A model generated the notes under the pieces. The model searched no databases, had not been told where the DNA came from, and worked only from the letters and a program-made list of their open reading frames with translations. A stretch of 64,000 nucleotides of DNA from Akanthomyces muscarius (lineage: Eukaryota > Ascomycota > Sordariomycetes > Hypocreales > Cordycipitaceae). Both the position numbers and the translations under genes were made by a program. The stretch covers positions 620,001 through 684,000 of the forward strand of contig NW_026611618.1 in the NCBI RefSeq assembly GCF_028009165.1, given 5' to 3'. This document shows, in pieces, positions 9,991 to 23,760 of this stretch (positions within the stretch are counted from its first letter, which is position 1; every line of letters starts with the position of its first letter).

Positions 9991-12900
9991 CATTGCGTGC
10001 CAAGATGAGCGCCAATAGTCTTAGATAGAAATAACCGGTTGGCAACGTAGGAATGGCGGGTTCATGGCGTCTGTTAAGCTCAAGCCGTGCAGAACCTGCG
10101 CGGCGTGATTCCTGCCATTTCTTAGTCGTGTTAGAAACTGAGGCAGGTTGGCCGTGGGGCCTTGCTACAGCGGAACACAGAACTGGCAGGGCTTGCGCTA
10201 CAGCATGCTCATTAATATCGACTAAGATACGACAATCCGAAATATATTCACTCTAATTATGTACTGCGTGCGTGCTATAGTCAATCCTGAGTTTGTCTTA
10301 AGCTATTACTATCTGTCTTTTTATAGGCGTATAGAAGATCTGGCTTCCCTTTGCTAGGGCTCTAGCGATAAATTTTAAAAGTGTTATTAAGAGTAGCTAT
10401 TAAATCAGTAAGCTTCCTATACCTATAGTTATAAGAATTAAAATCTAGGTGTCTCTTTACTATAATATCACCTATTTTATAAATACCTACCTATCTATTA
10501 TAGTCTAATATTACCTTTATAGCCGCTTAAAGTAAATTAGTAACGTTTTTAAGATTCTTTTTAGTATATTTAGTACTTCTACTATTTAACTTATCCTTAA
10601 TCTGTTTTATTATATAGCTATTTAGTATTAGATTCTCTATATAGATAAATTTATTATATATAGAAATAAATAGCTTTAGTGTTATATAAACTTTATAGCT
10701 ATATATAGTTAGTCTTAACTTTTAAATTTATAATATAAAGCGTATAAAGTTACTATTATTAGACACTAGGTAGAAACTGTCTAATTATTATAAATATAGT
10801 AGATCTATTATATTAATAATTATAGCTATATCTATTAAATTTTTGCCTTTTATATAGGCGAACTACTATATTAGCTATATTGAATCTTTAAATAACTATT
10901 CTTTCTAGCTTTTAAGAGTTAGCTCTATCTAATTACTATATGCCCTTTTAATACTTACTATACTATATTTTATAACTTCTATTAAGACTAGGCCTACTTT
11001 ATAAAACTATATATTATCTATATTAATTAATATAGTAATTTTATTTAATATAATATTTACTATTTATAAAGTATTAAACTTTATAGTCTTATCTTAATAG
11101 GCTAAATTCTATAACTAATTATTAGTACACTTTAACTAGAAATAGAAACTATTATATACTATACTATACTTTAGAACCTATCTATACTATATTTACTATC
11201 TAATTTAGAAATTTATTTAACGTTTCTAGTATAGCACGGATAGCCCTACCTAGGTTTATATAATATGCCTAATAAAAGGTTATATCTTTTAAATTAGCCT
11301 AGTTACTCCTACTAAAAATTAACTTAATAGTGTCCCCTAGCCTTACTAAAAAATAGGGACTATATTTAATATAAATAGTATTTAGTTTATAATATATTAT
11401 ACTAGAGCTATAAAGAAGATTAAAATAAAAAGCTTCTATATATATAATTATCCTTTATTATTACCTTAGATATAGAAAGTAGTTAGTAGATAATATTATT
11501 AATTATCACTTTTCCTTAATATTAATATTAATAGTATAGCTATTAGAGCTTCTTAGTAAGCTTTAGAGTAAGATTATTAATTATTTAATATTTCCTAATA
11601 ATATTAACTTTAAACACACCTATTAATATTTCTATAGATTAATTTATTTAGATTAAGTTATATAGATAGAGGCAGAGAACTCACTCTATACTATAAAAAA
11701 ACGCTTATTTATTTATAACAATTATTACTATATACTTCCTTTTTAGTAATTTATAAATAAGATAATTAAAAGAAGTAGGGGATAAGGTGGCTTAAAGGCG
11801 TAGACTAGATTTTATATTAACTATAATATAACTCTAAGAGGGTAGATTTAAAGCTAATAATATATACTAGACTCTTATATATCTATATAAAGTGTATACT
11901 ATATTATCTATCAGGCATATTAAACGTTTAATAGAGGAGGGTAGGATTACGCTTATACTAACTTACTATATTATATTAGTTATATTTAAAGATAATATAT
12001 AATAGACTAAAGTCTCTAATAGTATAAAGCTAAATATAGATTAAGAGAGGCTTAAAGATAGAGACAGCTAGTAAGGTACGCCTTTTAGGGCTTAGACTAT
12101 AATAAGGATATAAATAACTAGGACTTAGATAATTAAGTTCTAAGTGTAACCTTAAATAAACTTTATATAGATATAGTATAACTTAAGGTAGAGGCCTATA
12201 TAAATAGTCTAAAAGCTGTTTTAAAATAAGTAACGTTTTCTAGATAATCTTATAGTTAGTATATCTAAGTTATATATAAAAAAGCCTATAATATTACTTA
12301 ACCTAAAACTAACTATATATTTATCTTAAGAGACTATTTCTAATATCTAAGATTACTTTAGTATAAGATATAATATAAGATTATAGTATTACTTATTTAA
12401 AGTTAGCTAAGAAGTTAAACACTTAATAGAAAGTAGTAGCTTAATTTACCTATAAGTGTATATAATATTAAAATAAACTAATTTTATATCCTACCTAATA
12501 TATCTACTAAACTATACTCTTACTTACCTATACTTATACTAAGTACTACTACCTTATATTAGCTAGTTATAGTGTTAAATACTCTACTAAAATGATTACT
12601 TAAAGCGCTACTAATACTGCTTAACCTAGGCTTAGTACTTATATAGAATTATTTTTGCTAGCTAAGCACTAATATAAAGTAGCTAGACGCTATTAATATA
12701 ATATTAGTCTATAAAGCTATAAAAATGTCTAAGAATAGTAAAAAAAGGCTATACTGCTATATAATAACTTCAGTTAAATCGTAGTATAGTACCTAGAAAG
12801 CCGCCGTACTATAAAAAGCTATTCAGAGCCACTTTACGACAGCACTATTTTACCTATTCCTAAAAACATTTTAACACTTACTTATAACTCACTAAGTACT

Positions 12901-14469
12901 ATTACTGCTAGTCGAATTCTCTAAATGTAATAGCCTTAGACTAAACTGCTAACACCATTTTATCTAGCACTAATCTTAAAGCTTTCCTACACGCCCTATA
13001 ATAGTCATAATAGTATACTTAATAAGCTATAAAGGACAAAATATTAATAATCCTATATAGGAAACTTACTATTAGTAAAATACTATCTTCTTAGAACACT
13101 ATTTCTTTATAAAAGCTAATAGATTATAAAGTTACCCGGTTTAATTTAAAGAACCTTTTTAAGACGTTACTAGTAACCCTAACCTAGTATATATTAAGCT
13201 AATAAAGGCCGAGTTTATAGCTATATACCGAAAAAAGAGCCTACTAGGCGTCCTAAAGCTAGAGAGTCTTTATATTTTATAGTAGCTCTTATAGAATCTC
13301 TAAAAGGCTAGTTAAATCTTGATTTTCGTTTAGATACTGTTTTAGAAGGTCTAGGTTATATAACTAGATAGTATTAATATTAATCTTATTTTTTATAGTA
13401 TTCTATATAGCGTCTTTAATAATATTTAGATTATATTTATAATAATTATTTAAGATAGTAATTTTAGCTTCTAAGAACTAGTCGTAAAGATCTAGCGTTT
13501 CGTAGAAAACTAGCCTTACTCCTTTTAGATAGGGAAGTATATAGAAAATATTAGATAATAGTAGACCGATATTTTTAGTATCGTTTTGCTTTTCGAATAT
13601 ATTCTATAACTCTTTATATGCCTTACTAAATAATATAAAATTAATAAAGTATTCTTAGGGATTGAAAAGTTCGTAGACTATAAGTCCTATAACGTATATT
13701 AGCGTCAGTTCAGCTAGCGTGTACATATATATACTAGGCCTTAGTCGCTTTCTTACTCTATAGGTGAATAAAACGATATACTTATAAATACTTAATACTA
13801 AAAGACGTTCTAGCTTTTAGGCCTTATCCTAAGTAAATTTAAACCCTATATAGGCGAAAAGGGATAGTTAATAAACTTCCCTAAGCTATTTACTAACACT
13901 ATAAAGTTACTTAACTTTATTAATATGTAGATACTAGACTATAGTAAGGAGTATCTTAGCTAGTAGTATCTTAAGGTAAACTAGTTTAGACGTAATAGCG
14001 GTTATAATAGTATAACGACTAGTTCTATAGTATATGTTATAATATATAAAAGTATAGTGAGGGAGAGAGAAATAGTGGAAGCTTTATATAGTTGTTATAG
14101 TTGTTATATGGGTCTTAAATGCCAGACTAGGGAACTTTTATAGCACTTAATAAGAAGTGTTAGACCTAACGAGGAATACATTTCTCTTACTAACTTCTAG
14201 ACTAAGTCTCTGTTTTTAGTAGTGTTGAAGAACCTGCTAGAATGTGAAAAAAGGATTCCTTAGTGGCTGCGTAATAAGGATTTAGCTATAATCGTCGATT
14301 AGGCATATAGACATGACTGGGTTAGCGTAGTAGGCATTTAGCCTCATAGGATTATATTATTATATATCGTTATAATAGATATCTCAGGATATTATATATT
14401 ATTACTCGCGTTTCTTAGCTAAAGTAGCTACTGGGCTATATATGACGGCTATAGTTTACCTACCTTTCT

Positions 14470-14655
14470 GCCTTATTTAGAGTTCTATATAGAAGTTATT
14501 TAGCTCTATTTATAGGCTATAAGGCGTTTTTCGCCGTATTAGTTATAATAGTCGTAGTTATTAATAGGAGGCCGTCAAGTGCCTTACTCCTACATGCTCT
14601 TTAAACACACATTATACGTAAAAGCGGTAAAACTATCAAAAAATAGCAGCTAACT
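14470..14655 (-). repeat. Unidentified dispersed repeat, copy 1 (inverted)
   Basis: The reverse complement of this segment aligns with 23,425-23,615: both carry gagtaaggcactt, a downstream aaaaacgcctta block and an upstream cgct/cgta block in the same order. A third, less similar copy of the adjoining part lies at about 16,290-16,520. Mutation differences are mostly C/T and G/A. It is likely part of a larger decayed transposon whose family I could not name. Confidence 0.5.
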
Positions 14656-15090
14656 CTTCCTATCTCCTAACGTCGTTATTCCTCTTTTAATTGTTTATCC
14701 CGTAACGTGATTAAACAGCGCCATATCGTCCCGGGGAGGTGGCATCACGAACTCCGGCGTCTAGGGTTTACGTGCGCGACTAGACTACAATGATAGCACA
14801 TTGCAGCCCTCTCAACGCTTATGTAGACAAGACGAAGGCTCTTACGACATGTCGGATGCTCCGGAACTCCACGTACGTACTAAATGAATCCGAATAGCCT
14901 TCATTATTGAGTCTCGTAGATACTCACAGGGACACGCAGGACTTGCGAAATACTGCTTAAGACACCACGATAGCAGACTTGCCTGTTAAATCTTCTGCGA
15001 AGCGCGCAAGGCAAGCAGAAATACAGACTCTAAGCAAAAGTCTGAAGATCTCTAGGCCGAACAGGACGCCGTAGCGGAGCTCTAGTTAGT
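14571..15090. other. GC-richer, weakly mutated island inside the AT block
   Basis: About 0.5 kb with near-normal composition (for example the cgtcccggggaggtggcatc stretch near 14,730) embedded in AT-rich DNA. CA and TG dinucleotides are present here but rare on both sides. No convincing open frame or structural RNA was seen. It may be an insertion that escaped RIP because it is single-copy or too young. Confidence 0.4.
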
Positions 15091-16289
15091 TAAATTATGT
15101 TATCTATCACTCCCCAGATTATATCGGTAAGAGCCTAATATAAAGTGAAAATTCACAACCACCGGAAGCTGTCACTGCAAATATAAGCTAGGCAGAAACA
15201 CTCCTAGAAGTATAGTAAATAGCATACTAAGTAGCACTAGAAGCGCATTTAGGCGCTATCTTAGCTACTATATAAGCAGATATACCTTAAACTCTATAAT
15301 ACTCTATAATAGACATTTTATATACAGTTTTACCTAGTACTATACTAGTAACTATACTAGTAATATTACTAAGTGAAGGAGAGTTAGTAATTAATAATAG
15401 CTAGACTATCCTAGTAGATCTTAAAAACGAAAAGTCTATTATCTTAAAACTACTAAGTGAATAAAGTGAGTTCTTATAATATCTAATAATTAGTAACACT
15501 ATTAATCTAGGGACCTATACGCTTAAGTATCTAAAGTATAAAGAAAGAGTACTAAAAGCTACTATAGAACTGTTTATAATAGGTGAGAACTAATAGAAAA
15601 GCGTTAATAAATCGCTTTAAAGAATAAGTACTATAGTGTCTAATAGTATAGATATAGTGTAAATTAATATAATAGCCTTTAAGCTACTTCTAAAGTAAGT
15701 TATTACTAAATATCCTAGACTTTTATATAAAATATATAGAGCTATAGCTAAGAGCTCTTAAAAGTGCTCTATTAGACTGCTATTATAGATAGTAGCGACG
15801 CCTAAGCTTTATTTAGTAGTTTATAGGCTGAGATTATTTAAAAACTAGGTGTTAGAAGCGCCCCTTAAGGAACTAATAATAAAAAAGATAAAAGAGGAAA
15901 TCCCGCTAAAATTAAGTCTTAAGTTTTAGGGGTTTATATTTATCTTTATTAGAGGGGGATATTAGTATTATTTAGGGATAGTAAATAGGAATAAGTGTAA
16001 GTATATAGAGCTTATTAAGGCAATATACTAGTATCGTTTTAAGATAAAGAACGGTAATAAGTGCGAGTTTATACACCTTAAGTTAGATATTTAAGAATAT
16101 ATAGAGGAGTTATAAAAGACAAATTAGGGAAATAGTTTATACTTAGCTTTTTAATTATATATTAAAAAGCTAAAAGGTAGTAGTATTAAAGGATATATTA
16201 TTAGTTCTTAAAGTTATTTATAAGTAAATTAGCTATTTTTAATTATTTCTATTATTAGAGAAAACTAATAAAGCTCTTTTATTATTAGA

Positions 16290-16520
16290 ATAAATATAGC
16301 TACTAACTAAATCCTTAACTATAATTATTATAATAATCTAATAAGTTATATCTTATAGTTTATAGAATAAATTAGATAATACTATATAGGGTATAGATAA
16401 GATAAAGAAGCGAAGAAATTATACCTGATATATATAGCCTAGTAAAAGACACTTTATAGCTTACTAGCGAAATTAGAGTCGTTTAAAGGAGACTATTAAT
16501 AAACGCGCATATAGAGTAAT
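16290..16520 (+). repeat. Unidentified dispersed repeat, copy 2
   Basis: This shares with 23,540-23,740 a series of blocks in order (a pair of tagataatact-like and gtatagat-like motifs, a tatagccta motif and a ttaaaggaga motif). In one frame it reads as a protein-like relic with stops at likely former Trp or Gln codons. The family is not recognised. Confidence 0.4.
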
Positions 16521-16888
16521 AAGGGACTAAATTAATTAACCTCTTAGGGAATATACTAACTATAGCTATCACTTATACCCTAGTAAAAACTACACTATAA
16601 CGTTAGGATAAAATCTGATAACGTTAATATAATATCAGCTATTAGTCCTAAAGGCCACTTCTAACACTCACACTTATAGCGCGGAGTATGTCTTAGTAAG
16701 AGAGGCTAGTATAGTATAGGTGGCCTATAAAGACGCTTCTAATAATAGAGGGCTTAAAGTAAAGTGAGACTATTTAGATCTAAAGCACGCTATAAAGTAG
16801 TATAGTACTAAAAGATATTCTTCTACTATTTAAGTTTCTATTAGCCTTTATTTTACGCTTTATTTATAGCACCTAATAAGTTACTTAC

Positions 16889-17116
16889 TGTGAAGGATTC
16901 GGGCTTTGCCCGCTCCCTAGGGACTCAATGCGAGAGCTTACTAAGCTCTCGTATTGGGCGTAGATCGTACTTACTCCACAGTGTAGATTACGAGCTAGAT
17001 TAGGGGAGAGGGAGAGGGAGAGAGCCTCCCCCTTCCTTCTTCTTTCTTCTCTCTTTAAGAGAATTAATAACTATTATGACGCTCACCTGTAGCAGCCGTG
17101 AGGCCAGTCTATAACA
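16889..17116. mobile_element. Solo LTR, 228 bp, target duplication CTTAC
   Basis: The element begins TGTGAAGG and ends TAACA (TG...CA ends) and is flanked on both sides by CTTAC (16,884-16,888 and 17,117-17,121), a perfect 5-bp target duplication as made by LTR-retrotransposon integrases. Its GC content is much higher than the surroundings, so it is less affected by RIP. Its reverse complement opens TGTTATAGACTGGCC and continues with a purine-rich gagaagaaagaag tract, which resembles the opening of the LTR at 44,927-45,173; the two families appear related. Confidence 0.8.
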
Positions 17117-20100
17117 CTTACTATAATATAGAGTATTAAGGTTTAATAGTTAAAGATAGGCTATAAAGTTATAAAGAATTATTTATATTAGGTTTTTATA
17201 GATAATACTTTTACCTTAAATATAAAGCTAAAAAAATATAAAGTTATTAGTATATAACCTCTAGATAACTTACTTATTTTGCTTTTAGTTTTAATATAGG
17301 CTTTAAAATTCTTTATTAAGCTCTTCCTAAAGCTTAGTATAAACTTTAGGTACTAGTAGTGCTAGATCTAGAAAATCTATACTAATTTTCTTTATAGTTA
17401 TTAGTAGTAACTTAATTTTATTCTTATAATATAATAAAGGTGTGTTTCTATAAAGAGGATATTTACTAATCTTATTATATTTACTAAAATAGCTATATCT
17501 TATATTATAAGTAAGATTCTTATAGTAAATATAGCTATAAAGTAAGATTAGTAAGTAATTTGCTTATTATAAAGTTAATAAGTATAATACTATTATTTAT
17601 TATAATACTTAATATAAGTAATCTTATTATAAGCTTCTTTAAATATAAATTTAGTTTTATACTTACTTTATTAGGATTAGTTATATATAGTAAATAAATA
17701 GTATAAATCTCTTACTTATACTTATATATAATAGTAGCTAAGAGACTCTTATAAAATAAAGAAAATACTTTTTCTTTAGATTCTAAAAGAGATATAACTA
17801 TAGTTTTATTATACCTATATTTAGGGTGCGCTTAATATAAGCACTATCTATAACTTAATATATAGTATTTAGGGTTCTAATAGTTAAATATAGGTTTCTC
17901 TTTAATATTAGGGTATAGTTTTAACTAGGTATAGAATAGATATTTAGTGTTATTTTTTATTATTACTTTAGATTTATATTAGATTTTATTAATAATAATC
18001 TGTTTAAGATATGACTTATTATTAGGGTTATTAGGTTATAATTTTAGGAAATATAGCTAGCTAGAAGAGAATAGAGCTAAATAGATATCTAGACCTGTTC
18101 TATATTAAATTGTAGTTCTAGATTCGCTAAATATAGCTGTGATTAAATTTTATAGATAACCTAAGTAGTAGAAGTGTTTTTTTAACCCCTAATAATATCG
18201 CCCTTTCTCCTATAGAGTGATATTAAAGTAGATTATACTAAATTTATTAGTAAGAAAAAGGTAAAGGTAGTAAGGTTAGGATTAAAAGTACTATTTTATA
18301 TACTTAGGGCTAGTATTTCGTTTTCTACCTTAGTTAGTTATTATATTGTCACTATTAATAGCACCTAGATAGTCACTAAACTCTACCTCTAGGTTAAAGT
18401 TATCTAGCCCGCTCTTATCTATACTATTATTACTAATAATAATAATTTTAGACACTTTAGGACAATTAAATACTATTAGTAGCTGCTAATATAGACTGTT
18501 AGTATTAGGACTATACACTAAGTATTTTATAATACTAGTTTTTATAGTTAGATAGCTCCTTCTAATTATAAGCTACTATACTTTTAAACCTACTCTAATA
18601 GGGGGGTTTACTTATACCCTATTAATTTTATAAGAAGCTTTTTTTATATAAAGCTTTATTTTAGGCTCTAAAGGTTATAAGTTACTAAACCTATTTTAGT
18701 GTAATATATAAACGCTTTTAATAACCTATATATTTGTTTCTTAGAGGTATAGTAGATAAATTTAACAGCCTGGGATCTACTTTAATTAGATATTAACTTA
18801 TAATCTAAAAAATAGTTATAGTTAGAGAAGGAAGGAAATATTAATAAATGTGTAGGTTATAAGAATATAGATAGTAGCTATTAGTACCCCTTTATAGTTT
18901 TAACACTCTTACTAATAAAGTATGTTTAAAAATTATATATAAGTAAGGTATAGCCTCTTACTTAATTATTTAATTTAAGCTGTTATAATAAGCTAAGTGT
19001 ATAACGCCTTATAGCTTTTAGATAGTATTAAATAACGCCCTATAAGGCTTTAGTAAGGTAGAGCTATAAGTTAGTTTATATTTAATATAAATAGCTTTAT
19101 AGATAATACTTTATAGCTTATAGGCGTTATTAAATCTATTTATAACTTTAAGCTATTAGATAATCTATATAGGGTTAAGTTATGTGATCTTTATAGTTTA
19201 AAGTCTACTTCTAACTTAATTAGACTTAATAGTAAAAGAAGTACCTTTTTTTCTAAGGTATTCTAAAGTTCTATTATACTAAAAAATGTTACCTATATTA
19301 TACTATATTATAAAACTTATTATATACCTATATAGGATAAGACGATTTATAACTATATGTACTTAGTGCTCTTATAGCTATACTAATAACGCTATTCCTC
19401 TTATTTTACAGCTATTCTGTGGCTCCGCCTTAGGATAGACACTAGACTAATCTAATAGTAGTATTACTAAGAATTCTGATAAGGATAGGCTGGTTATTAG
19501 TGCTAGACTATAGTTATAGTGCCTAATAATAATAGCCTACTACTAATAGGTATAGTATAAGCTAAGGTAGACGACTATATAAATAGTCTAAAGGCTAGCT
19601 TAGAATAAGATATGTTTTATAAGTAACTCTAAATATAGCTATTACTTATACTATATCTAGGTAGAGAGTGTCCTATTATATAAAGACAAACTCTAATAAC
19701 ATTAATACGGTAATATTAGTTATTAGTCCTAGAGGCTGTCTTAGACGCTTATACTAGTAATGTTCTTTTAAGTTATTATAAGGATATATGTCCTTTTAAA
19801 CTCTTTTCTTTTAGTATATAGTAGGTATTACACTTATACTCTTAGTTTATATCCTATAGTTAAAGCCACTTTTATAGGATATCTAAGTTCTAGAATTATA
19901 CGTAGCTATTTATAGATATATCACGCTATGCTATACTACTTAAAGGTTAAAGGGTATAAGACTTATCTTATATCTAACAGCTATATATCCTTAACTAATA
20001 GGGGTAGAGTAAATATACCTTACTAATATATTATTAGGTTAGGCTAAGAATAAGTTAGTCTTACTAGAAGTATAGCTTTAGGGCCCTATTTATATATTAC

Positions 20101-23100
20101 TATAATTACTATTTTACTTTACCTATATATTAACACTATAAAACTTCTTAAATCCTTTTTTTTCCTTATAAATAATGCCGCTTCTTATTAATAGCGCTTA
20201 TAACTTTAATAGAGTTAGTGAATTCTAAAAGCTAGAGCTAGGAATATAACTCTATATTAAAAAGGTTTATAATATAGTAATAAAGTTAAGGCCTAGTAAT
20301 AACCCTAAGAGCTTATACTTCTAGCTAAAAAAAGCTCTAAGTTATCTTAGTGTCCTTTTAAGTATAACCCTAAATACTATACTATACCTAAGATTCTAAT
20401 AGCTTAGAGGGTCTATTAGTAGTTAAAAGACGTAAAAACATTTAGCTAGTATAAAGATAGTGACTTTAATTTATTACTCCTTACTAGAAAAGTATATAGC
20501 TGTTATTAGGACTTAGATAATTTAAAGATTATTATAGTGGAATAAATAAAAGGTAAGGATAAAGAGTTAATATTTAAGCTAGGTAAAAGACTACTTGTAA
20601 TCTATAAAGCTAGCTATTATAGATTAGCTATATAATAGGCTGCTAGTAAAGGGAGCTATTCCCTAGGCACTAGACGGCCTGGACTTTTAGTACTCTAGGC
20701 TTAGTAGGCGATATATTATATAAGTGGCTAGTATATTCGGGCCTTAGAAGAGGATAACTACGCTATTTATTATAACCTTATAATTAGAGACTATATTAAA
20801 GCTGTTAGATAATATAGTTATTTATTTTATTAATACTATATAAGCCTTTAGCTATAAGGGTATAAAAAGTGTCCCTACTATTAGTAGTCTTAAGCTTAAT
20901 TTATATATAACTTATTTAAGCTATATATTATAATTAAGATATCTTTAATATATTATCTTCCTAATTTAGCTCTTTACTAAGACTTATATACTCTATTTTT
21001 TATAAGTCTTAGTGTAATTAGGGGTTAAAATTTAGCCTGCTCTGATAATATTGCCTAGTTAGGTGGGGGCTTGCTTAATAAGGATAGTAGTGAGAGGCGA
21101 AACTTCCTAATATAGTAATACTTATTTAGGTTTATAGTATAAAAGTCTTTTTTAGCTATAATTATAGTATAAGTATAGTATATTCTGGAGTTTTTATAGC
21201 ACGTAATATTAGTACTACTTCTAGCCTTAAGCTAGTGTTATACTTACTTCTATTACGCTATGCCTAAAGTTTGTCTATTATCCACTTCTTATACTATTAG
21301 TCTAGAGTTATCTCTTAGGCGAAACTATAAGGCTCTTTTAGTTATAGTTTTAAGCTATATAAGCGAGTATATAGGACTGCTAAGAGTCACTTTAGGCTAA
21401 AAGATAGGCTAGATATAGTTATAGTTTATATAATATTACTAGCTTACTTTTATAATATAAAGCCCTAAAAGTATAGCTAATATTATTATTACTATATTAC
21501 TTAGTAAGACTTTATTATTAGTCTAGGTGTTAGTAATAACGTTATAATAATTATAAAGCTATAAGAGTGTATAAGGTAATAAAGTTAGCGAAAAAGAGAT
21601 AGAAATTTAGTATTTAGGTAGTAGTTATATGAATATACTATATAATAACAGAAAATATTAATTAGGGGAAAATCCTTTAGGTTTTATTAAGAATGTTAAG
21701 TTAGGTTAAGCTTCCTTATCTTAAAACCCTATATATAAATTACTTAATGTCTTTACTAGCTGCTTTTTATTAGAGTAGTGGACGTATTAGTGAGACTTAG
21801 ATTATAGATAGGCTACTATTTAATAGGAAAGATATTATCTTAGTAGAGACCTTAACGTCCTAGGTACTAGGTATAATAAACTTAATTTTTAGGGACCTAT
21901 GTTTATCTAGAGCCTTTATCTAAAGGTTCGCTCTTATTAGTAATTCTACTTCTCTACTCGCAAAACTTAGCCGAAAAGAAGTAGCTTTAATAGATATTTT
22001 AGGGCTATATAATATATTTTAATTTAAGGGCTTAAATAATACCTTTTTCTACTTAATAGACTATATACTTCTTTTAGTATAAGTAGTATAACTTACTTTA
22101 TCTTCCTATTCTAAGTTCTCTTCTATTATTTCTAACCTATTATAGCTTAGTTAATAATAAAGACTACCCTAAGTATACTAATTAATATTTATACTTACTT
22201 ATATTAGTGTGTTTCTTATAGTTTATAAGGTGGTTTTTACTATTACTAGTATATAGATGTTTATTATCTTATTAGTAGTCTCCTTAATAGTTAGTAGTAT
22301 AGTTTTTAAGCTAGAAGTCTTTTTAGACTGTTTAAAAGTTATACTACTAGTTAGTGCTTTATATTTTCCTCTTATAGATATCTATAGTGTTAGGTTAGGT
22401 TATAGTAATACTACTTTAGCGCTTTATATATTAGTTTAAAGTATTCCCTACTAAAAGTTAGCTTTAGAAGCTTTATCTAAATAATATAGGTACCTCTATT
22501 AGCTTTTTTTTTATAATATTACTAGTTTAGCGCTAGACTTACTAGATTTAGTTATCTTATTACCCTTATCTAAGCTAGTAGCTTAAGTCTTTAATCCTAA
22601 TTTAAGGAGCTTATTATTACCGGACTTACTATATAATTTCCTGCCCTTCGCGCTACTAATAAGCTCTATTATCCCTATTAGCTTCCTAATACTTAACGTT
22701 TTGCTAGTAGTGTCCTTTATACTAGGTAGTCTGGTTATAGATCTAGCGCCCTATTTTAGCTGGCTAGGGGCTATAGATGCTAGTATATTTATACGCTAGG
22801 TTTGTCTTTCGACGGCTTGTTTAGCTAGCTTCGCACCTCTACTTTTATAGTTAGCTTAACCTTTACTTTTATTATCTAAGTTAGGTATTATAATAGCGTT
22901 ACTACGCTTTATTTTAAGCTATAGTAGACCTTATAAGGTAAGGACTCCCCTAGTTTTAAGTATATTTATTACTAGCTAAGTGATATAAGATCTAATACTA
23001 GTTATAGGCAGAGGGCTTACTTACTATAAGGCAACTAAGCTATAATAAGTTTTAGTATGCCTTTATTTATAATCCTTAGTATAACTAAATCTACTAGTAT

Positions 23101-23424
23101 TACTACTACTACTAGCCCTAATACTTTTAGTAGCTATTTATAAATCTTTTATATACTTAATTAGCTATGTCTTAGTATACACTATTACCTTTAACTTACT
23201 AGTATAAACTCTGTCTTTTATTTTACTTAAAGGGATAACTAGTAACTTAGGTGTTATTATAGGATTTTAGGCTGAGTGATTATTAAGACTAAGTGTAATA
23301 TAGTTAAGGCTTTAGGCGATTAAGCTTTCTGTTTTAAAGGTAGTTTTAACTTATATTATAGTTATTTATATATAAAGAGAAGTAAAGATAATTTAGATAA
23401 AGAATAAGGTTATAATAAGGTAGT

Positions 23425-23760
23425 AAGTAGTAGTAGCTGCCCTTTTATAGTTTCGCCGCTCTTACCTATAATATATAATTAAGGAGTATATAGGAGTAAG
23501 GCACTTAAGGGTATCTTATTTATTCCTTAACTATAGTTATTATAATTAACTTAAAGAAAAACGCCTTACTGCCTATAGATAAAGTTAGATAGTACTACTT
23601 AGTGTATAGATGATAAGGAGGCTAGAGAAATCGTATCTAATATATAAAGCCTAGTTAATTGCGCTTTATAGCCTAGTTAAAATTGGATTTATTTAAAGGA
23701 GAAAGCTAATAAAAGGCATATAGAAGCTAAGCTATAATGTTTAAAGTGTATATTAGATTA
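23425..23760 (+). repeat. Unidentified dispersed repeat, copy 3
   Basis: Its left part matches the inverted copy at 14,470-14,655 and its right part matches 16,290-16,520, which links the three fragments into one family. It is heavily AT-shifted. The element is not identified; the order of blocks suggests a coding transposon. Confidence 0.45.

Noticed and set aside
17456..17565. Imperfect palindrome of AT-rich sequence considered as a structured RNA or tRNA relic
   Set aside because: Low-complexity AT DNA gives such pairing by chance, and no tRNA consensus loops are present.
22257..22439. 60-codon hydrophobic open frame in the AT block
   Set aside because: Hydrophobicity follows from AT-rich codons (Ile, Leu, Val, Phe); the surroundings are RIP-like debris.
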